From the NCBI GenBank assembly GCA_014529385.2, contig CM043971.1:90577840-90637839 (forward strand): 60,000 bases of DNA. Direction: 5' to 3'. Positions within the stretch are counted from its first letter, which is position 1. The number at the start of each line of letters is the position of its first letter. Both the position numbers and the translations under genes were made by a program. This stretch comes from Adiantum capillus-veneris. Taxonomy: Eukaryota; Streptophyta; Polypodiopsida; Polypodiales; Pteridaceae. The notes beneath the pieces are model-generated. The model ran no database searches. It saw only the letters and a list, made by a program, of their open reading frames with translations, and was not told the origin of the DNA. This document shows positions 22,539-32,786 of this stretch, piece after piece.

Positions 22539-23205
22539 TGTGTCTATCTTCTCGCTTGCTGCATTGTGGACCGTCGTCTTCCTTGTCCATTGCTGCGGAT
22601 CATGGAGAGGACAGGTGTGTTGCATGCACATGCAACCCGCTTTTCCTCTTTCTCAAAATAGCTTGGATACCACTAAAAGGACGAGAGTAATGTTGTGTGC
22701 TAGTCTCCACCCAACCATGCTATCTTATAGCCTCCCCTAGCGTACACATTGTCTAGTTGTGCCGGTGGCCTTGCTCGTAGGACCCATGTGCTCACACTTT
22801 GCTTTATCTTTCATGAGAAGCTCTTATTGTTGTTTGTGGGTGATTTATGTTTGAGTTACCAATAACAATTTGTGTTTTTTTTTTCTGTGTGTAACTGTTT
22901 TTTACATTTTCTCCTTTTGCTCATGGACTTGATGGACACTAGAGGCTCAGGTTCCATACCTGACTATTCCCATTGTAGAAGCCTTGCTTCTGTAGTAGAA
23001 GATGAGATATCCATTTGGAGGTTGTAGCACCTTCAGTTGTGATTGGCTTCCATTGTCTCTTGGTTGTGATTTCTTGCCGTTGGGTTGCGCATTGTGCTAC
23101 ATGACTGATCTTTGTTGTTCCAGGTTGAGCTACTACTTTTGGTAACCATATTTGAGTGTTACCTTCATAAAATCCTTGTGCTTTGAGTCACTTGATTGGA
23201 ATCAT
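22539..23205. other. Gene-less stretch right of X2
   Basis: No recognised domain. The first part should be the continuation of whatever X2 landed in, possibly the body of the SINE-like sequence. Confidence 0.35.
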
Positions 23206-24109
23206 TCATTGCTTCACCTGTCTTTGTTGGGTAGCTTCTGACTTTGGTAACCATATTTGCTGCATTTCTTGCTTCATCAAAGTTATTTTTTGGTTCCTTT
23301 TGTGGTTTTTCTTTATCCTTATGGAGGTTTTTGTCTTCCATTTATAGCTCGTCTTTCTCCTTGTAGAGCTATTTTCTTGAGGTGAGTAGGTCCAAGCTAC
23401 TACCTTAGGATTTTTGGCCCAAACATTAACGTTTCCTTGGAAGTAGTCTTGAGTAGTGATTGACTCATTTGCTACTACCCACCCAATTACCTTTTGTTGT
23501 TGAGGTTGAACTTGTGATTGGTGTATCCAAATTGGATCCTTGACTTTGATGTGATCTTTGGATACTAACACTTGGTCAATTATTTTTGTTGGAGGCTTTT
23601 GTCTTATGGAAACTCTGGTTGATAAACTTTTTGCTTGGGTTTCCATTGCATTGTCAGTGGTTTGGCTTTGCATGTAGAGGTTATGTTGGAAGGTTGATGT
23701 AGATTCATTCAATGTCAAGTCAATTTGAGAGGTTGATCTGCTTTAGTGTTTTCCTTAGCTTTACCTTTTTCTGCTATTGTTGGTTGTTTCTTCTTTGCAT
23801 GAACTTGAGATACTTCTGGGACCTTTGTTGTTGTTGAAAGAGGATGTCCATCCAGCTTTTTGTTAGAACTAAAGACTCTTTGATGTGATGAGAGTCGATT
23901 ATGTAGAAAGTGCCTTTGAACTCTTCAGTACTCAACTTGAGTAGGACTTCTACCACTCCACACCTAAGTATTGGCGTTTTCCAACTTGTGTTCACTGTTT
24001 CTTCTAGCTCAATGATTGATGTATTTTCCATCAAATCCATGCGCCATAGGACATTAAATTCCTGGTAGCATAAGGATTTGTCACAAAAAAACATGTAACT
24101 TTGAGTCAT
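23206..24109 (-). pseudogene. Unassigned minus-strand coding remnants, possibly retroelement gag/protease
   Basis: Two open stretches. The one at 23774-24109 (111 codons) reads RCGVVEVLLKLSTEEFKGTF, then YIIDSHH and LVLTKSWMDILF, a beta-rich pattern reminiscent of the second half of a retropepsin-like domain. The one at 23206-23718 (170 codons) is Gln/Lys/Ser-rich with KVKDPIWIHQSQ and a basic tail (KTKTSIRIKKNHKRNQK). I do not recognise either with certainty. They lie directly left of A1 and may be what A1 inserted into. Confidence 0.35.
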
Positions 24110-25375
24110 GTTTCTCTACATATGTTGAATTCGATTGTTGTAGGAGACAATCAATATTCTCCCGTTGTCGTGCAGCTCCACTTCCATGAAGGGAAAAAGA
24201 GCCAAGAAATGCAAGCTAAGCTTCTTTCAAGCCTACACATTTAGTGAGCAGGGCTTGTTAACAGGCCAAGTTTAATGATTAATGTATGCCAGATGTGGCT
24301 TAGAAGGGCCAACAGATGCCTTAATGATGCCAATTATGAGTATGCTTGAAGTGAGCATAGATGGGATATTATGATCTAAAATTGTAGTGCTTGAAGTGCT
24401 CTATTGGCTTGTCTTTACAACTCGTCAATTGGAGCTACGGTGCAAAAGTTATGGCAGTTTGAAGTTTAAGTCGATTGCAGATCCGTACCGGATTGGACAA
24501 CTGCAGCTGAGGGGACAGAAATGAAATGAATGCATGGGCTTAAAGTGTTCACTTTGTGGAGCATGTCGGTCTTTTCAGATCAGTGATTGGAGTTCCGGTT
24601 GCTAAGATATTAGACGTGAAAGATTCACTGGGGACCGGTTCCATACCGGTCCGGTCGGCTCGGTTGGTGTCTCAGCTGGTAGTTTTTGTCTTTTGTCCAA
24701 GTTTTGGAATGCAGTGATTGCGGATTATGCTGCGACTTAGAAGTGCTGATTGTTTTAACCAAATGTGAGGGAAGGTATTTCCCCAAATGCAATCACTTAT
24801 ACTTGCATCATTGCGTTGGCCGATATGTATGCCAAATGTGATGCCCTTCAAATGGTGCCCAAGGGCCCATAAGCTATGGCCGACCACCAAGGGACTGGCC
24901 GCCCAAAATTTGGCAAGGCCGCCCATTTTAAGAAAATAAAGGGCTTAAGTGGGAAAAAGAAGAAAATAAAGGGCATGGATGGCGTGGACATGCAACGAGG
25001 GAGGTGCATGAAGGAAGAGATGCACTTGCACTTGCCGTATCGAGCGTCGAATGAGCTCGCCACAGGGACAAATGTTGCTCAAGAGCTCCTCGCACAACAG
25101 TTCGGCACCGATTGCGACATTTTTGGCAGAGGTCGAGATCTTGCTGCCACGTCAATAGGAGGAGATTTTTATGCCTCCCTAGCAACGACGGCGCCGTCGT
25201 TGATAAGGGAGGGAGGGAGGTATGAAAAGGAGTCCATTGCATGTGATAAGGAGATTGAGAACGTGAGGGAAGTTGGAAGTTGGAGGACAGAAGGAGAAGA
25301 AGTTCTCGGCTCATCCTCGACAAGCAAAGCTCCCTCTCTCTGATCGCTTGCGGCTCATCCTCGACAAGCAAAGCT

Positions 25376-25609
<234 letters not shown>

Positions 25610-26463
25610 CTCGGATAGGAGCAAAGGGATAAGTTTTCTCTTGCTCTAATCCTCGGCAAGCTCCCTCTCTCTTGCTCTTGTCATCAAAACAAGGAAAGCT
25701 CGGAGAGAGAAGGAGGTGAAGAAAATCACTAAAATAAAGGCTTTCTCTCTCGAGAAGGAGAAGCAAGGCAAGCAAAAGAAAGCCTTCTCTCTCTTGTCCT
25801 CGGCATGAGAAAGGAAAAGAGGCGAGGAGGGTGAACAAGCATGGGGAGAAGTACAAGGCAAAGTCTCTTTTTCTTGCTCTAGTCCTTGGTAAGCAAGGAA
25901 GCAAAGGCTCTCTCTCAAGCTTGAACAAGGGTAGGACAAAGAATATTTCTCTCTCTTTGGAATTAGAGAAACAAAGCAAAGCCTCGAAAAATGGAAGAGT
26001 TAAGCAAAGAGTCGAAGGAAGAAACCAAAAGGGTTAGAGCTCAGCAAAGCAAGAAGTTGCAGGATAATTGATAATAACTGATGCTTAATGATTAAGGCAA
26101 TGAGCAGAGTCGAAGCTTGCAGAATCCACGAGGTAGTTGAAGCAGTTAAAGTGGCAAAAGAAAATTTCCATCACCGTCATCAGCTAGAGATCGATTAAAC
26201 ATTCTATTAAGTCCGATGTCGTTAACAACCCGGTTAATCCTGTAAACAGGAGCTTAAACTCCTAGCTAGCAGATGATCCAAGTGACGGTGTTGTTAACAG
26301 TCCGCCTTGGCTAAGGATGAAGTTGTACTCAAAGTGTTAATCACTTAATTGATGATTATGGTATTTGCGAGATCTTTTAGTGTTTGCTATTCTCTCTCTT
26401 TCACACCTCCCGCAGCCAAAGGCCCGGCGCTTGTCCGACTCACATTTTGAACACATACCCGCC

Positions 26464-27272
26464 TGTTAGGAAATAAGACGTATCTAAATAGATAATTGAG
26501 TAGATTACTTAATGGAGAGAGACAGATTTATATACACGAGATTATAGAGTAGAGAGAGAGAGAGAGAGTACACACGATATACGTGGTTCACCCAATGTGG
26601 GCTACGTCCACGGGAAAGCAGCCACTCAATGGCTTTAGTACTTCAAAACAAGAAGTAGTTTACAAAGGGATTATACCCTTAATGGAGCTCCCGCCTTGCT
26701 TCACTCTCACCACCTCACACTCACCTTGTTGCATCAACTTCACACACTATCAAATGTGTGTAGAAATGGCCTCCTTTTATAGGCCAAAAGGGCTGCCCTC
26801 TCTTATGAGAGACAGCCATGTGTAGCCGCCCTTGTGCGAATAAGTCCAAATCGGACCCTCCAATCCGCCCATGTGTGTCCGCCCTTGAGAAGACAAGTCC
26901 GCTTTTGAATTCGGCCACCGGCCACCCGCCATTGACTTCCGACCAACGGCCACCGGCCATTGACTTCCGACCACCGGCCATCGGCCATTGACTACCGGCC
27001 ACCGGCCATCGGCCATTGACTACCGGCCACCGACCAACCGACCGGTTGTTTTCCGACCACTTTCCGGCCGCCGTCCGGCCATAATATTCCGGCGAAAAAG
27101 AATATTCCCCCGAGGCCTTTAAAGTTGCCCCTGATTCTTGTCCGTGAAAATTTTGGTTTCCAGTGAGTGATTTTCCTTCACGCACGATGGCTTCTCCTCA
27201 TAATGGGGGCCTTACAAATGTGCGCTTTTACCACAGAAAATTACAAGGGTAAATCAGGCTCCATACTTAACA
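26464..27272 (-). mobile_element. C3: copia-type solo LTR, 809 bp
   Basis: Plus-strand ends are TGTTAGGAAATAAG and CATACTTAACA, with the 5-bp duplication CCGCC on both sides (26459-26463, 27273-27277). Its removal restores the A1 LTR end. On the minus strand it contains GTGGACGTAGCCCACATTGG and a GAACCACGTAT block close to its end, a hallmark of many plant copia LTRs; that sets the orientation. It contains a CCGGCCACCGGCCATTGAC-type minisatellite. No internal region remains, so it arose by recombination between the two LTRs of a full element. Confidence 0.85.
26915..27050. repeat. CCGGCCACCGGCCATTGACT minisatellite in C3
   Basis: Four to five imperfect units of about 27-33 bp. The complementary theme TGGTGGCYGG appears at 1862-1907 and 46155-46215. 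Confidence 0.85.
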
Positions 27273-27285
27273 CCGCCGACATCTT

Positions 27286-27300
27286 TGGGTAACCCGATGC
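27286..27300 (+). promoter_or_regulatory. A1 primer-binding region
   Basis: TGGGTAACCCGATGC starts four bases after the LTR end. It corresponds to TGGTGAACCCAACGC in A2 and TGGTGAACCCAAAAC in E2, apparently with small changes. Confidence 0.6.
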
Positions 27301-27342
27301 AAAACGATCCGGGGTGGAAGGTACAGATGGATAATTTAGTAG

Positions 27343-27804
27343 ATGAAGAAGATGATTGTAGAGTTAAGTGCAAATGGTTTTGATGATAAGTCAACAATTC
27401 CAGATTTTTTGAAGATGCTTCAATTGGTTCAAGGATCTCTGCTTGAAATGGAGACCGTAAAGAAGAAAAATCAAATGGATGAAGCTTTGAATGCAGTATA
27501 CGACGAGGGATGAGTCTTTGATGGATACGATCCAGAGGGCTACCTAGAGTTCTATGAGTTGGAAACCAAGGTAAGAGGCATACCTGAAGAGTTAATGATT
27601 AGATCTTTTAAGCAGTTAGTAAGTTCAGATTTGAAGGGGCAAATTGGAGAAGTTACCAAAGCCTACAACGACGATTGGGAGTATTTCAAAGAAGCTATTG
27701 TACAGGTAAGCTATGAGCATTATGAAAGCTATCAAGAACAGAGTCCAAGTACAAACTACACAGATATCCAAAGACAAGTATGTTCAAAGTTAGAAGGTAA
27801 TTGA
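27343..27804 (+). pseudogene. A1 gag-like gene
   Basis: One frame from ATG 27343 to the stop at 27802-27804 is broken only by TGA 27511-27513. It reads ANGFDDKSTIPDFLKMLQLV, then QGSLLEMETVKKKNQMDEAL, GYDPEGYLEFYELE, LMIRSFKQLV and DDWEYFKEAIVQVSYEHY. The A2 protein at 53904-54330 matches block by block (SNGFDKN, KMMKLVQGSL, GYDPEGFIACYE, RMIAAFKEVVNSNFKRQ, WDYFAEEFIYESL). All-helical content, position after the primer site and absence of enzymes point to a Gag capsid protein. I infer that role; I do not recognise the family. No zinc knuckle was found. Confidence 0.6.
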
Positions 27805-27835
27805 TGAGTGTATTGTACATGATACTACCTTCTTA

Positions 27836-28530
27836 CAGGCTAATGATGACGACATAGTATTAGCTGTTTATAAAAAACTCGGTTTAGCATATTCTTTACA
27901 TGAAGTAGAAGTCTTTGATGGTGAAGCTTTACAGCTTCAAGATATGCAGGGTGAATCTTGCAAAGAACCTATGTATGCAATACAAGAGGAAAAGACATCA
28001 GGGAACAACGAAGCGGCTAAAGCTCAAGAAGAAATTGTGCAGGTGAATGAGTGCAGCCATATTCAAGTAGACATGCAGGAAGATTCGGTTTCAACTGATA
28101 CTTTTTCTACTAACTCGAAATTAGAGCAAAATTTTTCTGGTACAGATTCTACCATAGAGGTGATTGATGGTATTGGTACTGATTTTGCCAAAGAGTTGAT
28201 TAATGATACATATGTTATAGGTCAAAGTAGGGATGCTGTTGAGAGCAGCAGGATCATGGATTTCGGTATACCAGATGTACCAAATTTAAATGTATCAGTT
28301 TTTGAGGACTTGGCTAAGCAAGAGTATGTGCTTGAAGATCAACAAAATGTTGATTGAGAGGGGGTGCATACTCCTTCATTGACAAGTTGTTGTGAAGCTA
28401 AGCTACCAAAGTGGGAAACTGAACTTGAATGTGATGATGATGAATCAGAGGGGGTGCAGACGCCTTTGACAAGTTTTTGTGACCTAGATCTACCAATCTG
28501 GCAGAATAATCTGAATTTGCTGATGATTTA
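27836..28530 (+). pseudogene. A1 acidic reading frame, first part
   Basis: Frame 2 from 27836 reads DDDIVLAVYKKLG, VEVFDGEALQLQ, QEEKTSGNNEAAKAQEEIVQ, and FEDLAKQEYVLEDQQNVD, stops at 28355-28357, then continues in frame with two related units, EGVHTP...LTSCCEAKLPKW and EGVQTPLTSFCDLDLPIW, to a stop near 28528. It is highly acidic, with no membrane or enzyme motif. The codons for Glu-Gly-Val fall on AGAGGGGGTG, the polypurine-tract sequence. The function is unknown. Confidence 0.5.
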
Positions 28531-28601
28531 GAAGGGGAGAAAACCTCTTCTCTATCAGGAATTTGTAGCTCACACTATGGCAGAATGATCATGAACTTGA
28601 T

Positions 28602-29531
28602 GATGCTGATTTAGAGGGGGTGGATAGTGAAGTGCAATCTCTTGATGTTGAATATGATTGGTTTTATTGTGCCGATGATACAAACAGGGCAGTAGACAAA
28701 ATTTCCGATGAGCATGCTGAACTTTGTGCTACAAAAGTGCAAAGATATTTGGATGAGGGTGAAAGTCTTGAGGAGCAGTCTACAGCAAATGTATTGAGTA
28801 TGCATGTCATGTGTAGAAATCTTAGTTTACAGTAGCCTAAGATGTGCAAGATGGAGGAACCTTCTGAAGCAGTGGACCTAGATCTTATGTGCTTATTGGA
28901 CAAAGCTTTGGAAGGGTTTTCAAATACAGATGCTAAGGATACCAATCAATCTAGATTCATGCATGAGCAAGTTTGTTCAGATGCAGCTAATGAAGAAATT
29001 ATGCAGTTTTTGGATGATGCTCTACTTGATTTTGAGCCTCTACAAGATAGAGAATTGTTTTCAGATGCATAATGTGAGCCTAATGAAGAGAGTTTTGCCA
29101 GAGACTTGATGTATTCAAATATGCATGATTGGGATTCCAATACTAGTGAGAGTGAAGGTGCACTACCAATGCTTTTACCTATGATTGATGATCAACAATT
29201 AAATGAGTCAGTTGCACAGGGAATATGGCAGTATCTAGTGCTACCTGATGCTATATGGGATCTGATGTTACCCTATGATGTAGGGGATTTTGAGCTAGCT
29301 TTTGACTCAGGAGGAGGTGATACATATATGCATGGTCCGGGACAATTGACTTATATGTCATATGATCCAAGCGGTTTGCATGAAGATTTGTGGGTTAATA
29401 TATGTTTATGCTCTACAGATTGGAAATTCTTGTATTATCCCTATGATCCTGGAGGATGGTGCAAATTTTTTCAAGGAATGATCACAATAGGGAAAATGAT
29501 TGGTTTCCCGTTTGATCTCGGGGGCTACTAA
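28602..29531 (+). pseudogene. A1 acidic FDxGG-repeat reading frame, second part
   Basis: A single frame runs to the TAA at 29529-29531, interrupted by stops at 28833-28835 and 29070-29072. It opens LEGVDSEVQSLDVEYDWF, passes through acidic helices (CLLDKALEGF, FLDDALLDFEPLQD) and ends with spaced aromatic-Asp-x-Gly motifs: YDVGDF, FDSGGGD, YDPSG, YDPGGW, and the terminus GFPFDLGGY. A2 ends IIPFDPGGN at the equivalent place. The conserved end of a fast-decaying frame suggests it once mattered for this family. I do not know the function. Confidence 0.5.
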
Positions 29532-29927
29532 AGTGCAAAATTGAAGATTTGAAGAGTACCAGTTATTTGTTGTAGCAGGTTTCATGGTACAAGGTTTTGG
29601 ATTCTAGATTATGCTAAGTCCGCAAAGTTTTTGGTTATGTGGTCAATAAGCTTACATGGCTGGCTGGCTTCCTGCTGACTTCTTTGGACAATTGATGAAG
29701 TACTTTGGACAATTGATGAAGTATCTTCACATCATTTGAGTTGGTTCTCTTACCAGAACTTGAGGTAAAGGACTTCACGGTCATTCCATGTGCAGGCAGA
29801 GTAAGCCTTATTTCATTTTTCATATGTTTACCAATTACATGAGTCTGATGATGGCAAAGAGCTTAAGGTACCTATAGCAAATGCAGATTGAAGTGCAGTT
29901 GGCATAGACCGGAGGCTATGCAGGTTC

Positions 29928-29939
29928 AAAGGGGGTGGA
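29928..29939 (+). promoter_or_regulatory. A1 polypurine tract
   Basis: AAAGGGGGTGGA directly before the 3' LTR. Confidence 0.75.
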
Positions 29940-30901
29940 TGTCATGCAGCTCCACTTCCATGAAGGGAAAAAGAGCCAAGAAATGCAAGCTAAGCTTCTT
30001 TCGAGCCTACACATTTAGTGAGCAGGGCTTGTTAACAGGCCAAGTTTAATGATTAATGTATGCCAGATGTGGCTTAGAAGAGCCAACAGATACTTTAATG
30101 ATGCCAATAATGAGTATGCTTGAAGTGAGCATAGATTGGATATTATGATCTAAAACTGTAGTGCTTGAAGTGATCTATTGGTCTATCTTTACGGTTCGTC
30201 GATTGGAGCTATGGTGCAAAAGTTATGGCAGTTTGAAGTTTAAGTCGATTGCAATCCGTGGGCAATTGCAGGTGAGGGCTCAGAAATGAAATGAATGCAT
30301 GGGCTTGAAGTTCTCACTTTGTGGAGCGCGTTGGTCTTTTCAGATCAGTGAAAGGAGTTTCGATCGCTAAGATACTGGCCATTAAAGATTCACCGGGGGC
30401 CGTAACGGTCTAGTCGGCTCGATTGGTGTCTCAGCTGGGAGTTTTTGTCTTTCATCTAGGTTTTGGAATGCAATGATTGTGTATTATGCCAAAAAGGGTT
30501 GCGGCTTAGAAGCACCGACTGTTTTAACCAAATGTGTGGGAAGGTCTTTCACCAAATGTAATCACTTATACTTGCATCATTGCCTTGGCCGATACTATAT
30601 GCCAAATGTGATGCCCTTCAAATGGTTCCCAAGGGCCCATAAGCTATGGCCGACCACCAAGGTATTGGCCGCACGAAATTTGGCAAGGCAACCCATTTAA
30701 GAAAATAAAGGGCTTAGGTGGGAAAAAGAAGAAAATAAAGGGCAAGGATGGCGTGGACAGGCAGCGAGGGAGGTGCAGGAAGGAAGAGATGCACTCGTGC
30801 TGGCCGTATCCAGCGTCGGATGAGCTCGCCACAGGGAGGAATGTTGCTCAAGAGCTCCTCGTACAGCAGTTCAGCACCAGTTGGGATATTTTTGGCAGAG
30901 G
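29940..30901 (+). repeat. A1 3' LTR, truncated
   Basis: Parallels 24166-25132 up to TTTTTGGCAGAGG and then stops abruptly. Confidence 0.85.
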
Positions 30902-32181
30902 AATGTAGACTTCATAGAAGCCATTGATATATTTGTTGTAGAGCCTGCCATGAGTTTGGAGGATCCTGTCTTGAATTTGGAAGAGCCTTATCTAGGTTTG
31001 GAGGAGCCTGATACTGATCCATCTGTAGAAATAAAGTCCCCTTCTACTCCAAAATTTACTTTACCGAACTCACTTAAGAGAGAAATGGATTTTTCAGCAC
31101 CTACTTTATAGAGTGCCCAATGTGTTGCAACAATCTAAAAGAAAAAGAGACATTTATTTTTGAAGACCCTACAGTGATTGATGAAAGGCTTTTAGATTTT
31201 GCAGTTTCGTTTGAGGTTGGTGATAAGTTTGATTTGGTCTCTTGCATTTCTAATGCTCCATTTAATCTTGATGTGTTTATAGCTGAACAGAGTGAACACT
31301 TGAAGCTGGAACGAGAGAAGTTTGAGCTTCACACTCAAGAGGACAGGGTTAATGTTGGTGAAATGGTGGTAGTCCATTTAAAAGACTGTGATCCTAAAAG
31401 ACAGTCTTACAAGAAGTATAATCAGCTGTCTCTTACGTACAGGTGCCATTGGTGTAGCTTACATGAACGGGAGTGCAAGCTGATTCAAGAATCCTTTAGA
31501 TTTCTAATATTTTTAAATGGATTATTTACAAGTCTTATGAAAGATCCTAAGGAGGTCATGGAGGAACACGACTTACCAGAGGATGAAAAAGAGGAAAAGA
31601 ATGAGGAATATATTGAAGTGACAGAGATAGAGGAGTCCATTGATCTTGAAGAAGAAGCAAAAGAGGTGAAACGAAGCAATCTTCTCTCAGTGAAAACCTC
31701 AAATATCAAGCTACCTCTAGATGTATTAGGTTTCAATGAGCGGCAAGCCACCTTAATGCTACCAGGAGTGCCAGAGTTTCAATTTGGAGATAGGTCATAC
31801 ATCTTCCTTCATGATATACAAAGTATTTTTGGTTTGCGGGAGGACTTTGCACTAGCCACTATCTCCAAGTATCAAGAGGAGAGGAATGGATTTGTTTCAG
31901 ATGACAGTAGTGATGACGAGGCAATGGATATTTCCAGTAACTTATTGGACTGCCTTAAACTCTTCTTTGAAAAGGCATAAAAGTATAAAGAAAGCCTTCC
32001 TAATGAAGCCACATTTCAAACTATTCGAAATAATCTTAAGCCATCAACTAGTAAACATGATATGGAGGATTGGTTTAAGCGACCAGCGTAGGAGTCAACC
32101 GGATCAGTCAACCTATGGAAGGATGAGCTTTTTTTGCAAGATAAGAGTTTCATGGTATAAAATCCTGCACCCCCCACACCA

Positions 32182-32254
<73 letters not shown>

Positions 32255-32591
32255 AACACTTCTTTTGTTTACAGTCATGGATTGCTGAAAAGGACAACAA
32301 GTTTCTTTGTCATCGAAGAAGACAATTCCGTGGTAGGGATGCAGCTCTAGGACAACATCTTCCTAGTTTATGTGAGGCACCCATCCTAATCTTCCACACT
32401 GGAATGTCACAAGAGGGGAATACTGCAACCTATGCTTTCAGACATTATCTCTCTTCTTAGGTGGTCCAATGCTACCACACAATGCTGACAAAGTTATCCT
32501 CGTCGAGACAAGGTTTTTGGGAGAAAATGTTTTGGGTACTCGCCAGGATTTACTGGGGGCCATGCATCGTATTACTACACATACACAGTAA
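30902..32591 (+). pseudogene. Unrecognised spliced gene or pseudogene: acidic protein with CxxC pairs
   Basis: I do not recognise this gene. Coding begins at the LTR breakpoint in one frame (to 31111, with SLEDP / NLEEP / GLEEP repeats), then moves to another frame (about 31080-32154) that reads FIECPMCCNNLKEKE, LAVSFEVGD-like text, KKYNQLSLTYRCHWCSLHER, an acidic block (EDEKEEKNEEYIEVTEIEES), LPGVPEFQFGDRSYIFLHDI and DDSSDDEAMDISS. In-frame stops lie at 31978 and 32089. A GT-AG intron (32155-32274) joins DKSFM to SWIAEKDNKFLCHRRRQFRG in frame; that exon continues APILIFHTGMSQEGNTATYA and, after a one-base shift near 32457, LGGPMLPHNADKVILVETRF to a stop at 32589-32591. CPMC and CHWC could bind zinc. 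It converges on the transposase-like gene. Confidence 0.5.
32155..32274 (+). other. Probable intron with CT/CA microsatellite
   Basis: The donor ATG|GTATAA and the acceptor TTTACAG|TCATGG keep the reading open across the join. The interior is a pyrimidine-rich (CT)n(CA)n tract, about 32183-32254, which could act as a long polypyrimidine tract or be a later expansion. Confidence 0.55.
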
Positions 32592-32786
32592 TGGCATTAT
32601 CTTTAGGGAAAGAAAACCCTACTTGACTCTTAAAGCATGGCAAACATTAAATGATCAGATATAAGGGCGAGGTTCCAAATGATATTTACAAATCATCAAA
32701 ATGTTGAAATAGTTATGGTACATATTGAATTTAATTCTACAGGCATTTGTGGTACATCCGATCATCTGAACTCTAACTCTCTTGTT
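32592..32786. other. Short spacer between convergent genes
   Basis: The stop codons of the two opposed coding regions (32591 and 32787) lie about 195 bp apart. An alternative plus-strand frame stays open to 32664. No terminator-like or TIR-like element is evident. Confidence 0.4.

Noticed and set aside
26721-27185. Minus-strand frame with GRWPVV repeats
   Set aside because: Translation of the C3 minisatellite inside a solo LTR.
30881-30901. ATG at 30881 as the start of the unknown plus-strand gene
   Set aside because: These bases belong to the A1 LTR (they match 25112-25132), so the start codon is a junction accident; the real start, if any, is elsewhere.
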